A stretch of DNA of 64,000 nt from CALMEC01 sp964531025 (GTDB lineage Bacteria; Actinomycetota; Thermoleophilia; Miltoncostaeales; Miltoncostaeaceae), in NCBI GenBank assembly GCA_964531025.1, contig CAZHDY010000001.1, forward strand, positions 992,001 to 1,056,000, written 5' to 3'. The stretch's first letter is position 1, and every line of letters begins with the position of its first letter. Shown one piece after another: positions 51,973 through 60,277 of this stretch. The position numbers were made by a program, and so were the translations under genes. Below the pieces are notes generated by a model. The model made no database searches. It saw only the letters and a list, made by a program, of their open reading frames with translations, and was not told the DNA's origin.

Positions 51973-52929
51973 GTGCCTTCGACGACATTCAAGATTTTCC
52001 GTTACCAGCCGGATGCATCGGACGAGCCGGAGCCCTATTACCAGGACTTCACGGTTGAGCACGGCGAGAAACTCACCCTGCTCGACGCGATCCTCAACAT
52101 CCAGAACGAGCAGGACGGGACCATCGCCGTCCGGTATTCATGCCGGAGCGCCATCTGTGGCTCATGTGCCTGTAAGGCCGACGGTCGCACCGTCCTCGCC
52201 TGCATGCAGCAGGTCGAGGAGCTGAAGGAGTGGTCGGGCAAGGACACCGTCCAGGTCGACCCGATCGGCAACTTCAAGCCGATCAAGGACCTGGTCGTGG
52301 ACATGGCGCCGTTCTGGGCGAAGGTCAAGGCGGTCAAGCCGTACCTGCTGCCCGATGGCCCGCCGCCCGAGAAGGAGCGCATCGTTCCCAAGGAGGCCAT
52401 GCAGCGCCTGGTCAAGGAGACCAACTGCATCCTCTGCGCGGCCTGTTACAGCGAGTGCAACTCGCTGGCGGTCGACGAGGAGTTCGTCGGGCCGGCTGCG
52501 CTCGCCTGGGGCTACCGCTTCGCGGGCGATATCCGTGACGGCCAGCACAAGGAGCGCGCCAAGCTGTACACCGGCAAGCACGGTGTCTGGGACTGCACCC
52601 GCTGCAACTACTGCAACGAGCGCTGCCCCAAGGGCGTCAACCCGCGCGACGCGATCGAAAAGCTCGGCGCGATCTCGTTCCGTGAGGGTCGCGGGATGAA
52701 GGACGCCGGTGCACGTCACGCGGTCGGATTCCTCTGGTCGGTGAAGACCGGCGGAAAGCTGAACGAGATCCTCCTCGCCGGTGTCACCGACCCGGTCCGG
52801 ATGGGGCTCGACGTGCCGTTCGCGGCACGGATGTTCAGCAAGGGCAAGGTCCCGGGACCCCTCCCGCACAAGGTCAAGAACCTCGACCAGGTCAAGAAGC
52901 TCGTGAAGAACGTGAAGGAGACGATCTAA
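51973..52929 (+). CDS. sdhB: Succinate dehydrogenase/fumarate reductase iron-sulfur subunit
   Basis: 318 residues, longer than classical SdhB (about 240-260). The plant-type 2Fe-2S cluster is at CRSAICGSCACKADGRTVLAC near 57-77. The C-terminal clusters are at CILCAACYSEC near 155 and CTRCNYCNERCPKG near 208. The extra C-terminal 90 residues fit the longer type-E subunits. GTG 51973 lies 10 bases after sdhA. Confidence 0.93.
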   Translation: MPSTTFKIFRYQPDASDEPEPYYQDFTVEHGEKLTLLDAILNIQNEQDGTIAVRYSCRSAICGSCACKADGRTVLACMQQVEELKEWSGKDTVQVDPIGNFKPIKDLVVDMAPFWAKVKAVKPYLLPDGPPPEKERIVPKEAMQRLVKETNCILCAACYSECNSLAVDEEFVGPAALAWGYRFAGDIRDGQHKERAKLYTGKHGVWDCTRCNYCNERCPKGVNPRDAIEKLGAISFREGRGMKDAGARHAVGFLWSVKTGGKLNEILLAGVTDPVRMGLDVPFAARMFSKGKVPGPLPHKVKNLDQVKKLVKNVKETI

Positions 52930-52933
52930 CCCC

Positions 52934-53818
52934 GTGGCCAAGTCATTCGCCTACTACCCCGGCTGCATCGCGGAGTTCTCGTCCAAGGAGCTCAACGCGA
53001 CCACCAAGGCCCTCGCCCCCATGCTCGACATCGAGCTGGTGCCGATGCCCTCCGCCACCTGCTGTGGCGCCGGCGACATCGCCGAGGCCAAGCCGAACCT
53101 GTACCTCGCGCTGAACGTGCGCATCCTCTCCGAGGCGGAGGAGATGGGACACGACATCCTCACGATCTGCAACGTCTGCACCATGAACCTGCGCAAGGCC
53201 AACAAGATGGTGAAGGAGGATCCGCACCTGCTGGAGGCCGTGAACGCCGATCTGGTGAAGGCCGGTGCCCGCCCCTACAGCGGCTCCACCGAGGTGACCC
53301 ACCTCCTGTGGTACATCTCGACGGAGGAGGGGCTCGCGCTCCTCGAGCGGCAGGGTCCGCGCGGCCTGAACGGCCTGCGCGTCGCTCCCTACTACGGCTG
53401 CCAGCTGCTCCGGCCGTCGTCGGTGATGGGCTTCGAGGACCCCGACAAGCCCGAGTCCATGGAGCGCCTCATCCGCGCCCTGGGCGGCGAGGTCGCCGAC
53501 TACGAGGCCAAGACCAAGTGCTGCGGCTTCCCCATCGTGCTCGCGCGCGAGAAGGTGGCCCTGTCCGAATCGCACATCGCGCTGTCGCAGGCACGTGATG
53601 CCGGCGCCGACTGCATGGTGACCCCGTGTCCGCTGTGCCACCTGGCGATGGACGCCTACCAGCGCAAGGCGGAGATCCAGAACAACACCGAGTACAACAT
53701 GCCGGTGCTGCACCTGCCGCAGCTGCTCGGCCTGGCGCTCGGCCTGGGTCGCGACACGATGCTCTTCAAGAAGCACATGGTGTCGGTGGAGCCGGTCCTC
53801 GAGACCGTCGGCGTCTAG
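52934..53818 (+). CDS. sdhE: CCG-domain subunit, SdhE-like (type E succinate:quinone reductase)
   Basis: 294 residues with two Cys-rich CCG motifs: SATCCGAGDI then CNVCTMN in the first half, and KTKCCGFPIV then CPLCHLA in the second, as in heterodisulfide reductase HdrB. In type-E succinate:quinone reductases this protein replaces the heme-b membrane anchor. No SdhC/SdhD anchor follows. GTG or ATG start at 52934, four bases after sdhB. The membrane partner is unknown. Confidence 0.85.
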   Translation: MAKSFAYYPGCIAEFSSKELNATTKALAPMLDIELVPMPSATCCGAGDIAEAKPNLYLALNVRILSEAEEMGHDILTICNVCTMNLRKANKMVKEDPHLLEAVNADLVKAGARPYSGSTEVTHLLWYISTEEGLALLERQGPRGLNGLRVAPYYGCQLLRPSSVMGFEDPDKPESMERLIRALGGEVADYEAKTKCCGFPIVLAREKVALSESHIALSQARDAGADCMVTPCPLCHLAMDAYQRKAEIQNNTEYNMPVLHLPQLLGLALGLGRDTMLFKKHMVSVEPVLETVGV

Positions 53819-53841
53819 ACCTCCGACATCCCCGCGGTATC

Positions 53842-53872
53842 CCTCGCGCGCCGGTGATCCCGGCGCGCGAGG
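53842..53872 (+). terminator. Hairpin terminator after sdh operon
   Basis: CCTCGCGCGCCGG-TGATC-CCGGCGCGCGAGG, a perfect 13-bp stem followed by TCATTT. Confidence 0.82.
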
Positions 53873-53903
53873 TCATTTCGGGACCTCGACCCGTCGTCCG
53901 TGA

Positions 53904-54197
53904 TCAGCGCGGCCAGGACTCGCAGCCGATGCCGTCGCCGTCCGCGTCCAAGTGATGAGGATCGTCGGGGCCGACCCGCACGGGGCGTCCGATGTCCGCG
54001 CAATCGAGGTCGCCGCCGACCGCCGGATCCGGGAGAACGACGTTGCTGGGTACTTGGTCGGAGACCTGGCCTCCTCCGGCTGCCACGGCCGCCGCGGCGA
54101 TGAGGCCGACAGCCCCGACCCACAGCACGCCACTGCGTCTGCGTCCGCCGTTTCTGGATGCTGTGGTTCCGCGCCACGTTGTTCGCTGAATGGGCAT
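53904..54197 (-). CDS. Excalibur calcium-binding domain protein
   Basis: 97 residues. A basic N-terminus and one hydrophobic helix (GVLWVGAVGLIAAAAVAAGGG) place it at the membrane or outside. The last 40 residues are an Excalibur domain: LDCADIG, then HHLDADGDGIGCES with the DxDxDG calcium loop and paired Cys. Such domains sit on many actinobacterial surface proteins. Confidence 0.82.
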   Translation of the reverse strand: MPIQRTTWRGTTASRNGGRRRSGVLWVGAVGLIAAAAVAAGGGQVSDQVPSNVVLPDPAVGGDLDCADIGRPVRVGPDDPHHLDADGDGIGCESWPR

Positions 54198-54451
54198 GAG
54201 CGAGTCCGTGCTTCCTGCCGTCGGGTGAGGACGGGAAGGGTCCGATTCACCCGTTTCGTCGGGTCTACGCCGTCCATGAGGGCACGATCGATATCGGTAG
54301 ACGACCGGCGTTCCTCGAGAGCAGAGCCGGATTCACACGTCCGCGGCAACTCGACATCCGGCGACAAGCCCTGGCGCGACGCGGAACGAAGCTCACCACC
54401 AGATCATCGACGTTCCGAACCACGACGCACCGACGTCTAGCATGAGGCCCC

Positions 54452-54988
54452 ATGCATGAGGATCTCTTTCTCCTCTGCCTCGCCGCTCTCGGGGGGATCA
54501 TGGCCGTTGCCTGGGGAAGCCGGCGTCTGGGCGCGCGGGACGGCGACGCCATGATCGACGCGCGCACCCAGCTCCAGGTCCGTCTGGACGCGCTGCGTGC
54601 CCGTGCCATCGTGCTGCGACGCCACGACGGACTCAGCCCGGACCTCCAGGCGAGCCTCGACCAGGTCATCGAGCACCACGTCCTGATCGACGGGGTCGTG
54701 AAAAAGGCGGGCACTGCGACCGAGGTGCGTGCGCTGGAGCCTCGGCTGCACGAGGCCTTCGTCACGCTCGAGCAGGTCGGTCGCGAGCTGGGCGTCGATG
54801 TCCCGGCGGACCGCCCGTTCGTGGGCCTGTGCAGCTTCGATCCCGAGCATGGTGGCGCGACGATGCGGACCGCGTCCGGCGACGAGGTCTGCCCGCGCTG
54901 CCGGATCGCCGTCGAGGGTGGGAAGACCCCCCGACAGCGTCAGGTGTCGGAGGGCGGCCAGCCTCTCCCCTTTACCGCCCTGTCCTAG
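54452..54988 (+). CDS. Membrane-anchored protein with C-terminal metal-site-like motif
   Basis: 178 residues. One N-terminal helix (LFLLCLAALGGIMAVAWG), a helical middle (30-120, coiled-coil-like), then GLCSFDPEHGGATMR and EVCPRCRIAVEGG, where three Cys and a His could bind zinc. No family recognised with confidence. The sense strand is supported by the anchor-then-domain layout. Confidence 0.65.
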   Translation: MHEDLFLLCLAALGGIMAVAWGSRRLGARDGDAMIDARTQLQVRLDALRARAIVLRRHDGLSPDLQASLDQVIEHHVLIDGVVKKAGTATEVRALEPRLHEAFVTLEQVGRELGVDVPADRPFVGLCSFDPEHGGATMRTASGDEVCPRCRIAVEGGKTPRQRQVSEGGQPLPFTALS

Positions 54989-55069
54989 CGTCACCGTCGA
55001 AGGCTCTACGCATCTCAGCCGCCTATGGCGATCGCTGCGCAGGATCCCAACGGGGTAATCAGGTGGCCG

Positions 55070-55104
55070 ACGGGGTGGCTGGTACCTGGCACCTGCCACC
55101 CGTT
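55070..55104. repeat. Palindromic repeat copy R6
   Basis: Core GGTACCTGGCACC (one change from consensus) within arms GGGTGGC and GCCACCC. It lies in the 310-base gap between the convergent gene at 54452-54988 and asd; apart from R6 and R7 the gap holds nothing recognisable. Confidence 0.65.
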
Positions 55105-55189
55105 GAACCGCCCCCAGACGGTGGTCTCATGACTCCGCCGCCCTCACGAGAAAGGCGTGAATGCAGGCCCTTTCGCAAAGGGCAACGTT

Positions 55190-55227
55190 CAACGGGTACA
55201 CGGTACCTGACACCACGTATCCCGTTG
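55190..55227. repeat. Palindromic repeat copy R7
   Basis: Core GGTACCTGACACC within arms CAACGGGTAC and GTATCCCGTTG, which are unlike the arms of R3-R5 but still complementary. Confidence 0.65.
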
Positions 55228-55298
55228 GAAGCACGCACAACGGTCCGTCGGCGATCCGCGCGGCGGTAGCCGCCCGACCGGAAGCGATTCCGCTTCGG

Positions 55299-56306
55299 CT
55301 AGAGCCAGCCCTTCGTCACCAGAGACTCCGCGATCTGCACCGCGTTGGTGGCGGCGCCCTTGCGCAGGTTGTCGCTCACGACCCACAGCGCGATTCCACG
55401 GGGGTGGGACGAGTCCTCGCGGATGCGTCCGACGAACACCTCGTCCGAGCCGGTGGCGTCACGCGGCAGCGGGTACACGCCGTGGGCGGGCTCGTCCTGC
55501 AGCACGACGCCGGGCGCCGCCATCAGGAGCTCGCGGACGTGCTGCACCGACAGCTTGTCGCGCGTCTCGATGTGTACGGCGACCGAATGCGACTGCACCA
55601 CCGGGACGCGCACACAGGTGGCGCTGACCGGGAGATCCGGGATGCCCAGCATCTTGCGGCACTCGGCGGCCACCTTGCGCTCCTCGCCGGTGTAGCCCGA
55701 CTCGTCGAAGGTGTCGATGTGGGGCAGGACGTTGAAGGCGATCTTCTGTGGATAGATGGACGGATCCGGCTCCCGGCCCTCGAGGTATCCGCGTGACTGC
55801 CCGAGGAGCTCCTCGACGGCGGCGGCACCGGTGCCACTGACCGACTGGTAGCTGGAGACGACCACGCGCTCCAGTCCGGCGGCGTTGGCGATGGGCTTCA
55901 GTGCGACGACGAGCGGCGCGGCCACGCAGTTCGGGTTGGCGATGATGCCGTTGTGCCCCTGGATGTCCTCCTCGTTGACCTCGGGGACGACGAGCGGGAC
56001 CGACGGGTCCATGCGGTAGGCGGACGAGTTGTCGATGACCACCGCACCGGCCTCGACTGCTGCGGGTGCGAAGGTGCGCGAACGGTCACCACCCGCGCTG
56101 AACAGCGCGATGTGGACCCCGTCGAAGGAGTCCTCGGTGAGGGTCTCGACGTAGACGGGCTTGCCCAGGTAGTCGAGCTGGTGGCCGGCACTCCGCGAGG
56201 ACGCGAGAGCGCGCAACTCGGTGACGGGGAAGCCCCGCTCCTCGAGCACGCGGAGCATGGTGCCACCCACGGCACCGGTGGCTCCGACGACTGCGACGTT
56301 AAACAT
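55299..56306 (-). CDS. asd: Aspartate-semialdehyde dehydrogenase
   Basis: 335 residues; reduces aspartyl phosphate to the semialdehyde for lysine, threonine and diaminopimelate synthesis. NADP loop VVGATGAVGGTML near 6, IANPNCVAAPL with the catalytic Cys near 129, and the His/Arg region SATCVRVPVVQSHS. ATG 56306 has CGGAGGG upstream and overlaps the end of lysC by eight bases, so the two are one operon. Confidence 0.96.
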   Translation of the reverse strand: MFNVAVVGATGAVGGTMLRVLEERGFPVTELRALASSRSAGHQLDYLGKPVYVETLTEDSFDGVHIALFSAGGDRSRTFAPAAVEAGAVVIDNSSAYRMDPSVPLVVPEVNEEDIQGHNGIIANPNCVAAPLVVALKPIANAAGLERVVVSSYQSVSGTGAAAVEELLGQSRGYLEGREPDPSIYPQKIAFNVLPHIDTFDESGYTGEERKVAAECRKMLGIPDLPVSATCVRVPVVQSHSVAVHIETRDKLSVQHVRELLMAAPGVVLQDEPAHGVYPLPRDATGSDEVFVGRIREDSSHPRGIALWVVSDNLRKGAATNAVQIAESLVTKGWL

Positions 56307-57537
56307 GGGCCCTCCGTTCGGCCTCGTTGCTGAGGTCGAAGGCGTCGTGGAGCGCACGGACGGCCCTCTCGACCTCGCGGCGATCGATGACGACGGTGAT
56401 GCGGATCGTCGAGGTGTCGATCATCTGGATGTTGATGCCCTCCGCGGCCAGCACACGGAACATCTTCGCGGCCACGCCCGGCTCGGACTTCATACCCGCG
56501 CCGACGAGCGTGACGGTGCCGATCTGATCGTTGGTGACCATCTCACGGTAGCCGAGGTCGTCCTTCAGGTCCGCGATGACCTTCTCCGCCCGCGTCAGCT
56601 CGGCCAGGGGCACCGTGAACGAGACGTCGGTGTGCCCCTGGATGCTGACGTTCTGGATGATCATGTCGACGTTCACCAGCGCATCGGCCAGGGCCGTGAA
56701 GATCGCCGCGGCGACCCCGGCCTTATCCTGGACCTCCGTGAGGGTGATCTTGGCCTCGTCGCTCTTGTGCGCGATCGCGGAAACGATGGCCTGTTCCATG
56801 TTCGGGGTCTCCTCGGTGATCCAGGTGCCCTCGTCCGCCACGAGCGACGAGCGCACGTGGACGGGCACGTTGTGATTGCGGGCGAACTCGACGCTGCGGA
56901 GCGCCAGCACCTTCGAACCGCTGGACGCCGCCTCCAGCATCTCCTCGTGGCTGACCAGGGGAAGCTTGGCGGCGGTGGGCTCGATCCGGGGATCGGCGCT
57001 GAAGACGCCGGTGACGTCCGTGTAGATCTCGCAGACGTCCGCGCCGAGTGCCGCCGCCAGGGCGACGGCGGTCGTGTCGCTGCCGCCACGTCCCAGCGTG
57101 GTCACCTCGTTGGCCGTCGACACGCCCTGGAACCCGGCCACCAGCACGATGTGGTCCTCGCCGAGTGCCGCACGAAGCCGATCACCCTTGATCTCAAGGA
57201 TCTTGGCCTTGGTGTGGGCGTCGTCGGTGACGATCCCCGCCTGTGATCCGGTGAAGGAGATCGCCTGGTGCCCCAGGTCCGCGAGGGCCATGGCCATGAG
57301 GGCACACGAGACACGCTCTCCGGTCGAGAGCAGCATGTCCATCTCGCGGAGGCTCGGCGTGCTGGTGATCTCGGCGGCATCGGCGACCAGGCCGTCCGTG
57401 GTCTTCCCACGGGCGGACAGGACGACGACGACCTCGTCGCCACCCTCTTTGGCGGCGGCGATGCGACGGGCCACGTTCTTGATCTTCTCCGCGTCGGCGA
57501 CCGACGAGCCACCGAACTTCATCACGCGCAGGCTGAT
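56299..57537 (-). CDS. lysC: Aspartate kinase; possible AUC start
   Basis: Phosphorylates aspartate, the first step of the aspartate amino-acid family. The kinase domain begins RVMKFGGSSVADAEKI; two ACT domains in the last 150 residues would give feedback control. The start is unusual: GGAGGAGG at 57543-57550 lies five bases before an in-frame ATC at 57537, giving the expected N-terminus (initiator)-SLRVMKFGG. The nearest canonical codons, GTG 57525 and ATG 57522, are 17-20 bases from that site, and upstream GTG/ATG starts add unrelated sequence. 412 residues from 57537. Confidence 0.93.
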   Translation of the reverse strand: MSLRVMKFGGSSVADAEKIKNVARRIAAAKEGGDEVVVVLSARGKTTDGLVADAAEITSTPSLREMDMLLSTGERVSCALMAMALADLGHQAISFTGSQAGIVTDDAHTKAKILEIKGDRLRAALGEDHIVLVAGFQGVSTANEVTTLGRGGSDTTAVALAAALGADVCEIYTDVTGVFSADPRIEPTAAKLPLVSHEEMLEAASSGSKVLALRSVEFARNHNVPVHVRSSLVADEGTWITEETPNMEQAIVSAIAHKSDEAKITLTEVQDKAGVAAAIFTALADALVNVDMIIQNVSIQGHTDVSFTVPLAELTRAEKVIADLKDDLGYREMVTNDQIGTVTLVGAGMKSEPGVAAKMFRVLAAEGINIQMIDTSTIRITVVIDRREVERAVRALHDAFDLSNEAERRAHV

Positions 57538-57682
57538 GGAGTCCTCCTCCGGACAGGGGATCTCCGATTCTAGTGTCCCGACTCCGACCGGGGCCGCAGC
57601 GGCGGATTCACGCCTTCTGGCGACGTCCGACCAACGACGGGCGACGACGAGCACCGGGTCGGCGCGGCCCGCCGAAAGAGGC

Positions 57683-57713
57683 GTGTCAACACTGGTGCCA
57701 GGCACTTAACATT
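57683..57713. repeat. Palindromic repeat copy R8
   Basis: Core TGGTGCCAGGCACT with imperfect TGTCAAC and outer complement; orientation is opposite to R9 (A rather than T in the centre). Confidence 0.6.
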
Positions 57714-57781
57714 TCCGCGACAAACCGCACTAACGCGAATGTCCTGGTAAGTAACGGTTTCTTCCGAGCGAGGTCCCCCTC

Positions 57782-57816
57782 GTGTCAACCCGGGTGCCTG
57801 GCACCGGAGCTGACAC
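57782..57816. repeat. Palindromic repeat copy R9
   Basis: Core GGTGCCTGGCACC within outer arms GTGTCA and TGACAC. Confidence 0.75.
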
Positions 57817-57899
57817 GCGCCGCCGGGACACCCCCTGAACCGAGCGCGGAGGCGGCGCCCGGCGCGAAGGGTCGATCGCCACCCCAACCCGGGACACTT

Positions 57900-57915
57900 A
57901 TACCCCTATGGGTAT
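57900..57915. promoter_or_regulatory. CsoR/CstR-type operator, site 1
   Basis: ATACCC-CTAT-GGGTAT is a perfect 6-4-6 inverted repeat matching the operator pattern of the CsoR family (copper or persulfide sensors). It lies about 90 bp before the MMPL start. Confidence 0.6.
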
Positions 57916-57933
57916 CATGCAACCGGAGTACAT

Positions 57934-57949
57934 ATACCCCCATGGGTTT
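57934..57949. promoter_or_regulatory. CsoR/CstR-type operator, site 2
   Basis: ATACCC-CCAT-GGGTTT, a second copy 34 bases from the first with two mismatches in the right arm. The tandem arrangement suggests cooperative repression of the MMPL gene. Confidence 0.55.
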
Positions 57950-58003
57950 ATTGCCCGACGGGTCGTCGACCCGAACCGTCCATCGACGAGGGATCCACCG
58001 ACA

Positions 58004-60217
58004 ATGACGAGTCACTCCTCCCCACCCATCGAATCGGCTCCGCCCGATGAGGCGGCCCCCGATCCGTCCACCCCGCCGCCTCCGGCGAACGAGGCCGATA
58101 CCGCCACCGGATACGGCCCGCTGGGGCGCCTCGGCCTCTGGGTCACCGGCCACCGAAAGCTGGTCGCCCTGGTCTGGGTACTCGTCGTCGTGGGGTTCGG
58201 CATCTTCGCGCCGCGCGTCGAGCACGAGCTCTCGGGCGCCGGATGGCAGGCGAACGGCTCGGACTCGGTCGCAGCACGCGAACTGGCGGTCACCCACTTC
58301 GGCGGCAACGCGGCATCCGCCATCCAGGTCGTCGTCCACTCGCCCTCCGGGTCGCTGGACAACGCCGAGGGTCGTCGCATCCTGGACGAGGCGACGGCGA
58401 TCCTCACCGCGGACGACCGCATCGCCCAGGTGATACCCCCGCAGCCCGGAGCGACCCTGTCTCCGGACGGATCGACGGCCATCCTGCTGGCCGGTGCAGC
58501 CGCCGACACGAACGAGATGGTCCGGGCCGCCACCGATCTGAAGGGCCCCCTGCAGGACCTGTCCACCGACGACATCCAGGTGAACCCGACCGGTGCGTCG
58601 CTGCTGTGGTCCGACTTCAACGAGGCCAACCTCGAGGCCATGCTGCGTTCGGAGATGCTCTCGTGGCCGCTGACCCTGGCGATCCTCGTCCTCGCCTTCG
58701 GCGCGCTCGTGGCCGCCGGGCTCCCGCTGCTTCTCACGCTGGCCGGGCTGGTCGCATCAGCGGGGTCGTTGGTCCTCATCACCTCGATCGTCCCCGTGTC
58801 GATCTGGGCGATGAACTTCGCGATGATGTTCTCACTGGCCCTCGGAATCGACTACGCGCTTCTGGTCGTCGTCCGCTTCCGGGGTGCGCGGATGGGATCC
58901 GGACTCTCACGGCGCGACGCCATCGCCCAGACGCTCGACACCGCGGGCAAGGCCGTCCTCCTCTCGGGCATCACTGTCCTCATCTCGCTCTCGGCCGTGA
59001 TGCTGGTGCCATCCCCGTCCTTCCGCTCCATGGCCGGCGGGATCATGCTGTCGGTCGTCTTCGTCCTCGGTGCGACGCTCACCCTCCTGCCACTCGTTCT
59101 GTACCTCCTCGACGACCGGATCAACCGGCTCGCCCTGCCCTGGGTGCGCGCCGGCGAGCATCGCTCCGCCCGGTTCGCCGCATGGGGTGAGCGCCTCTGG
59201 CGACAGCCGTTGCGCTGGGGAGCCGCCTCGCTGGGCGTCCTGTTGCTGCTCGCCCTTCCGATCATCGGCATGAAGACGGCCATGCCGTCCATCAAGGTCC
59301 TCCCCGAAGACGCATCGGCGCGCATCGGCTACGACATCGTCAAGGAGCGCTTCGGACCCGGCGCACCAGGGACGCTTCAGATCGTCGCGTCGACGAGCGA
59401 TGCCGACGCGGTGACCGCGACGCTCATGTCCGACCCGGGGATCGCGGGGGTCATACCGGCGACGACGGCGGCCGACGGATCCGAGCTCACGATGATCCAG
59501 GCGGTGCCGACCGTCGACCCGTCCGACCCGGCCCTGACGGGAACCGTCGAGCGCATCCGGGCCGGGCTCCCCGCGTCCGCGCTGGTCGGTGGCGCCGCGG
59601 TCGAGAACCTCGACCTGAAGGACCAGCTGGACACCTCGACCCCGCTCGTGATCGGCGTCGTCCTGCTACTCGGATTCGTCCTGCTGCTCATCGCCCTGCA
59701 GGCACCGCTCATCGCGCTGCTCGGAACCCTGGTCAGCCTGCTCTCCACCGCCGCAGCGTTCGGTACCGCACGACTCGTCTTCCAGGAGGGGTGGGGATCG
59801 GGCCTCCTCGGCTTCGAGTCGCAGGGGTTTCTGAACGCTTGGGGCCCGGTCTTCTTCTTCGCGATGATCTTCGCGATCGCCATGGACTACACCGTGTTCC
59901 TACTGGCGTCGGCGAAGGAGCACTACGAGATCTCGGGTGACCCGAAGGACGCGATGGTCGGTGCGCTCGCCCACACCGGGCGCGTCATCTTCGCCGCCGG
60001 CGCCGTGATGATGGCGGTTTTCTTCACCTTCTCGCTGTCCGGGCCGATCCCGCCGAAGGAGATGGGCATCGTCCTGGGCGTGGCCGTCCTCCTGGATGCG
60101 TTCCTGGTTCGGTTGATCCTGCTACCGGTGGTCCTGCGCCTGTCCGGCCAGGCGGCCTGGTACATCCCCCGTTGGCTTCGACGGATCCTCCCGAAGGTCA
60201 CCTTCTCGCACGGATGA
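58004..60217 (+). CDS. MMPL/RND-family transporter
   Basis: 737 residues with twelve predicted helices in two blocks of six, each after a large extracytoplasmic loop (about 75-205 and 430-545). MMPL features include FSLALGIDYALLVVVRF and FFAMIFAIAMDYTVFLLAS, the conserved Asp-Tyr pairs of helices 4 and 10 that carry the proton relay. Substrates of this family include lipids and drugs. A 40-residue Pro/Ala-rich N-terminus precedes the first helix. ATG 58004 is chosen over an upstream start inside the operator region. Two CsoR-like sites lie upstream. Confidence 0.9.
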   Translation: MTSHSSPPIESAPPDEAAPDPSTPPPPANEADTATGYGPLGRLGLWVTGHRKLVALVWVLVVVGFGIFAPRVEHELSGAGWQANGSDSVAARELAVTHFGGNAASAIQVVVHSPSGSLDNAEGRRILDEATAILTADDRIAQVIPPQPGATLSPDGSTAILLAGAAADTNEMVRAATDLKGPLQDLSTDDIQVNPTGASLLWSDFNEANLEAMLRSEMLSWPLTLAILVLAFGALVAAGLPLLLTLAGLVASAGSLVLITSIVPVSIWAMNFAMMFSLALGIDYALLVVVRFRGARMGSGLSRRDAIAQTLDTAGKAVLLSGITVLISLSAVMLVPSPSFRSMAGGIMLSVVFVLGATLTLLPLVLYLLDDRINRLALPWVRAGEHRSARFAAWGERLWRQPLRWGAASLGVLLLLALPIIGMKTAMPSIKVLPEDASARIGYDIVKERFGPGAPGTLQIVASTSDADAVTATLMSDPGIAGVIPATTAADGSELTMIQAVPTVDPSDPALTGTVERIRAGLPASALVGGAAVENLDLKDQLDTSTPLVIGVVLLLGFVLLLIALQAPLIALLGTLVSLLSTAAAFGTARLVFQEGWGSGLLGFESQGFLNAWGPVFFFAMIFAIAMDYTVFLLASAKEHYEISGDPKDAMVGALAHTGRVIFAAGAVMMAVFFTFSLSGPIPPKEMGIVLGVAVLLDAFLVRLILLPVVLRLSGQAAWYIPRWLRRILPKVTFSHG

Positions 60218-60277
60218 GTTGTGCCCCGCGGGCGCGCGGTTTGCATCCGCTCGCCCGCGAAGGAAGGATGGTCGCCC

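Larger units (their letters stand above)
57538..57899. other. Intergenic region upstream of lysC and MMPL gene
   Basis: Spacer between divergent genes. It contains the lysC ribosome site, repeat copies R8 and R9, and at its right end the two CsoR-like sites. No gene is seen. Confidence 0.5.
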
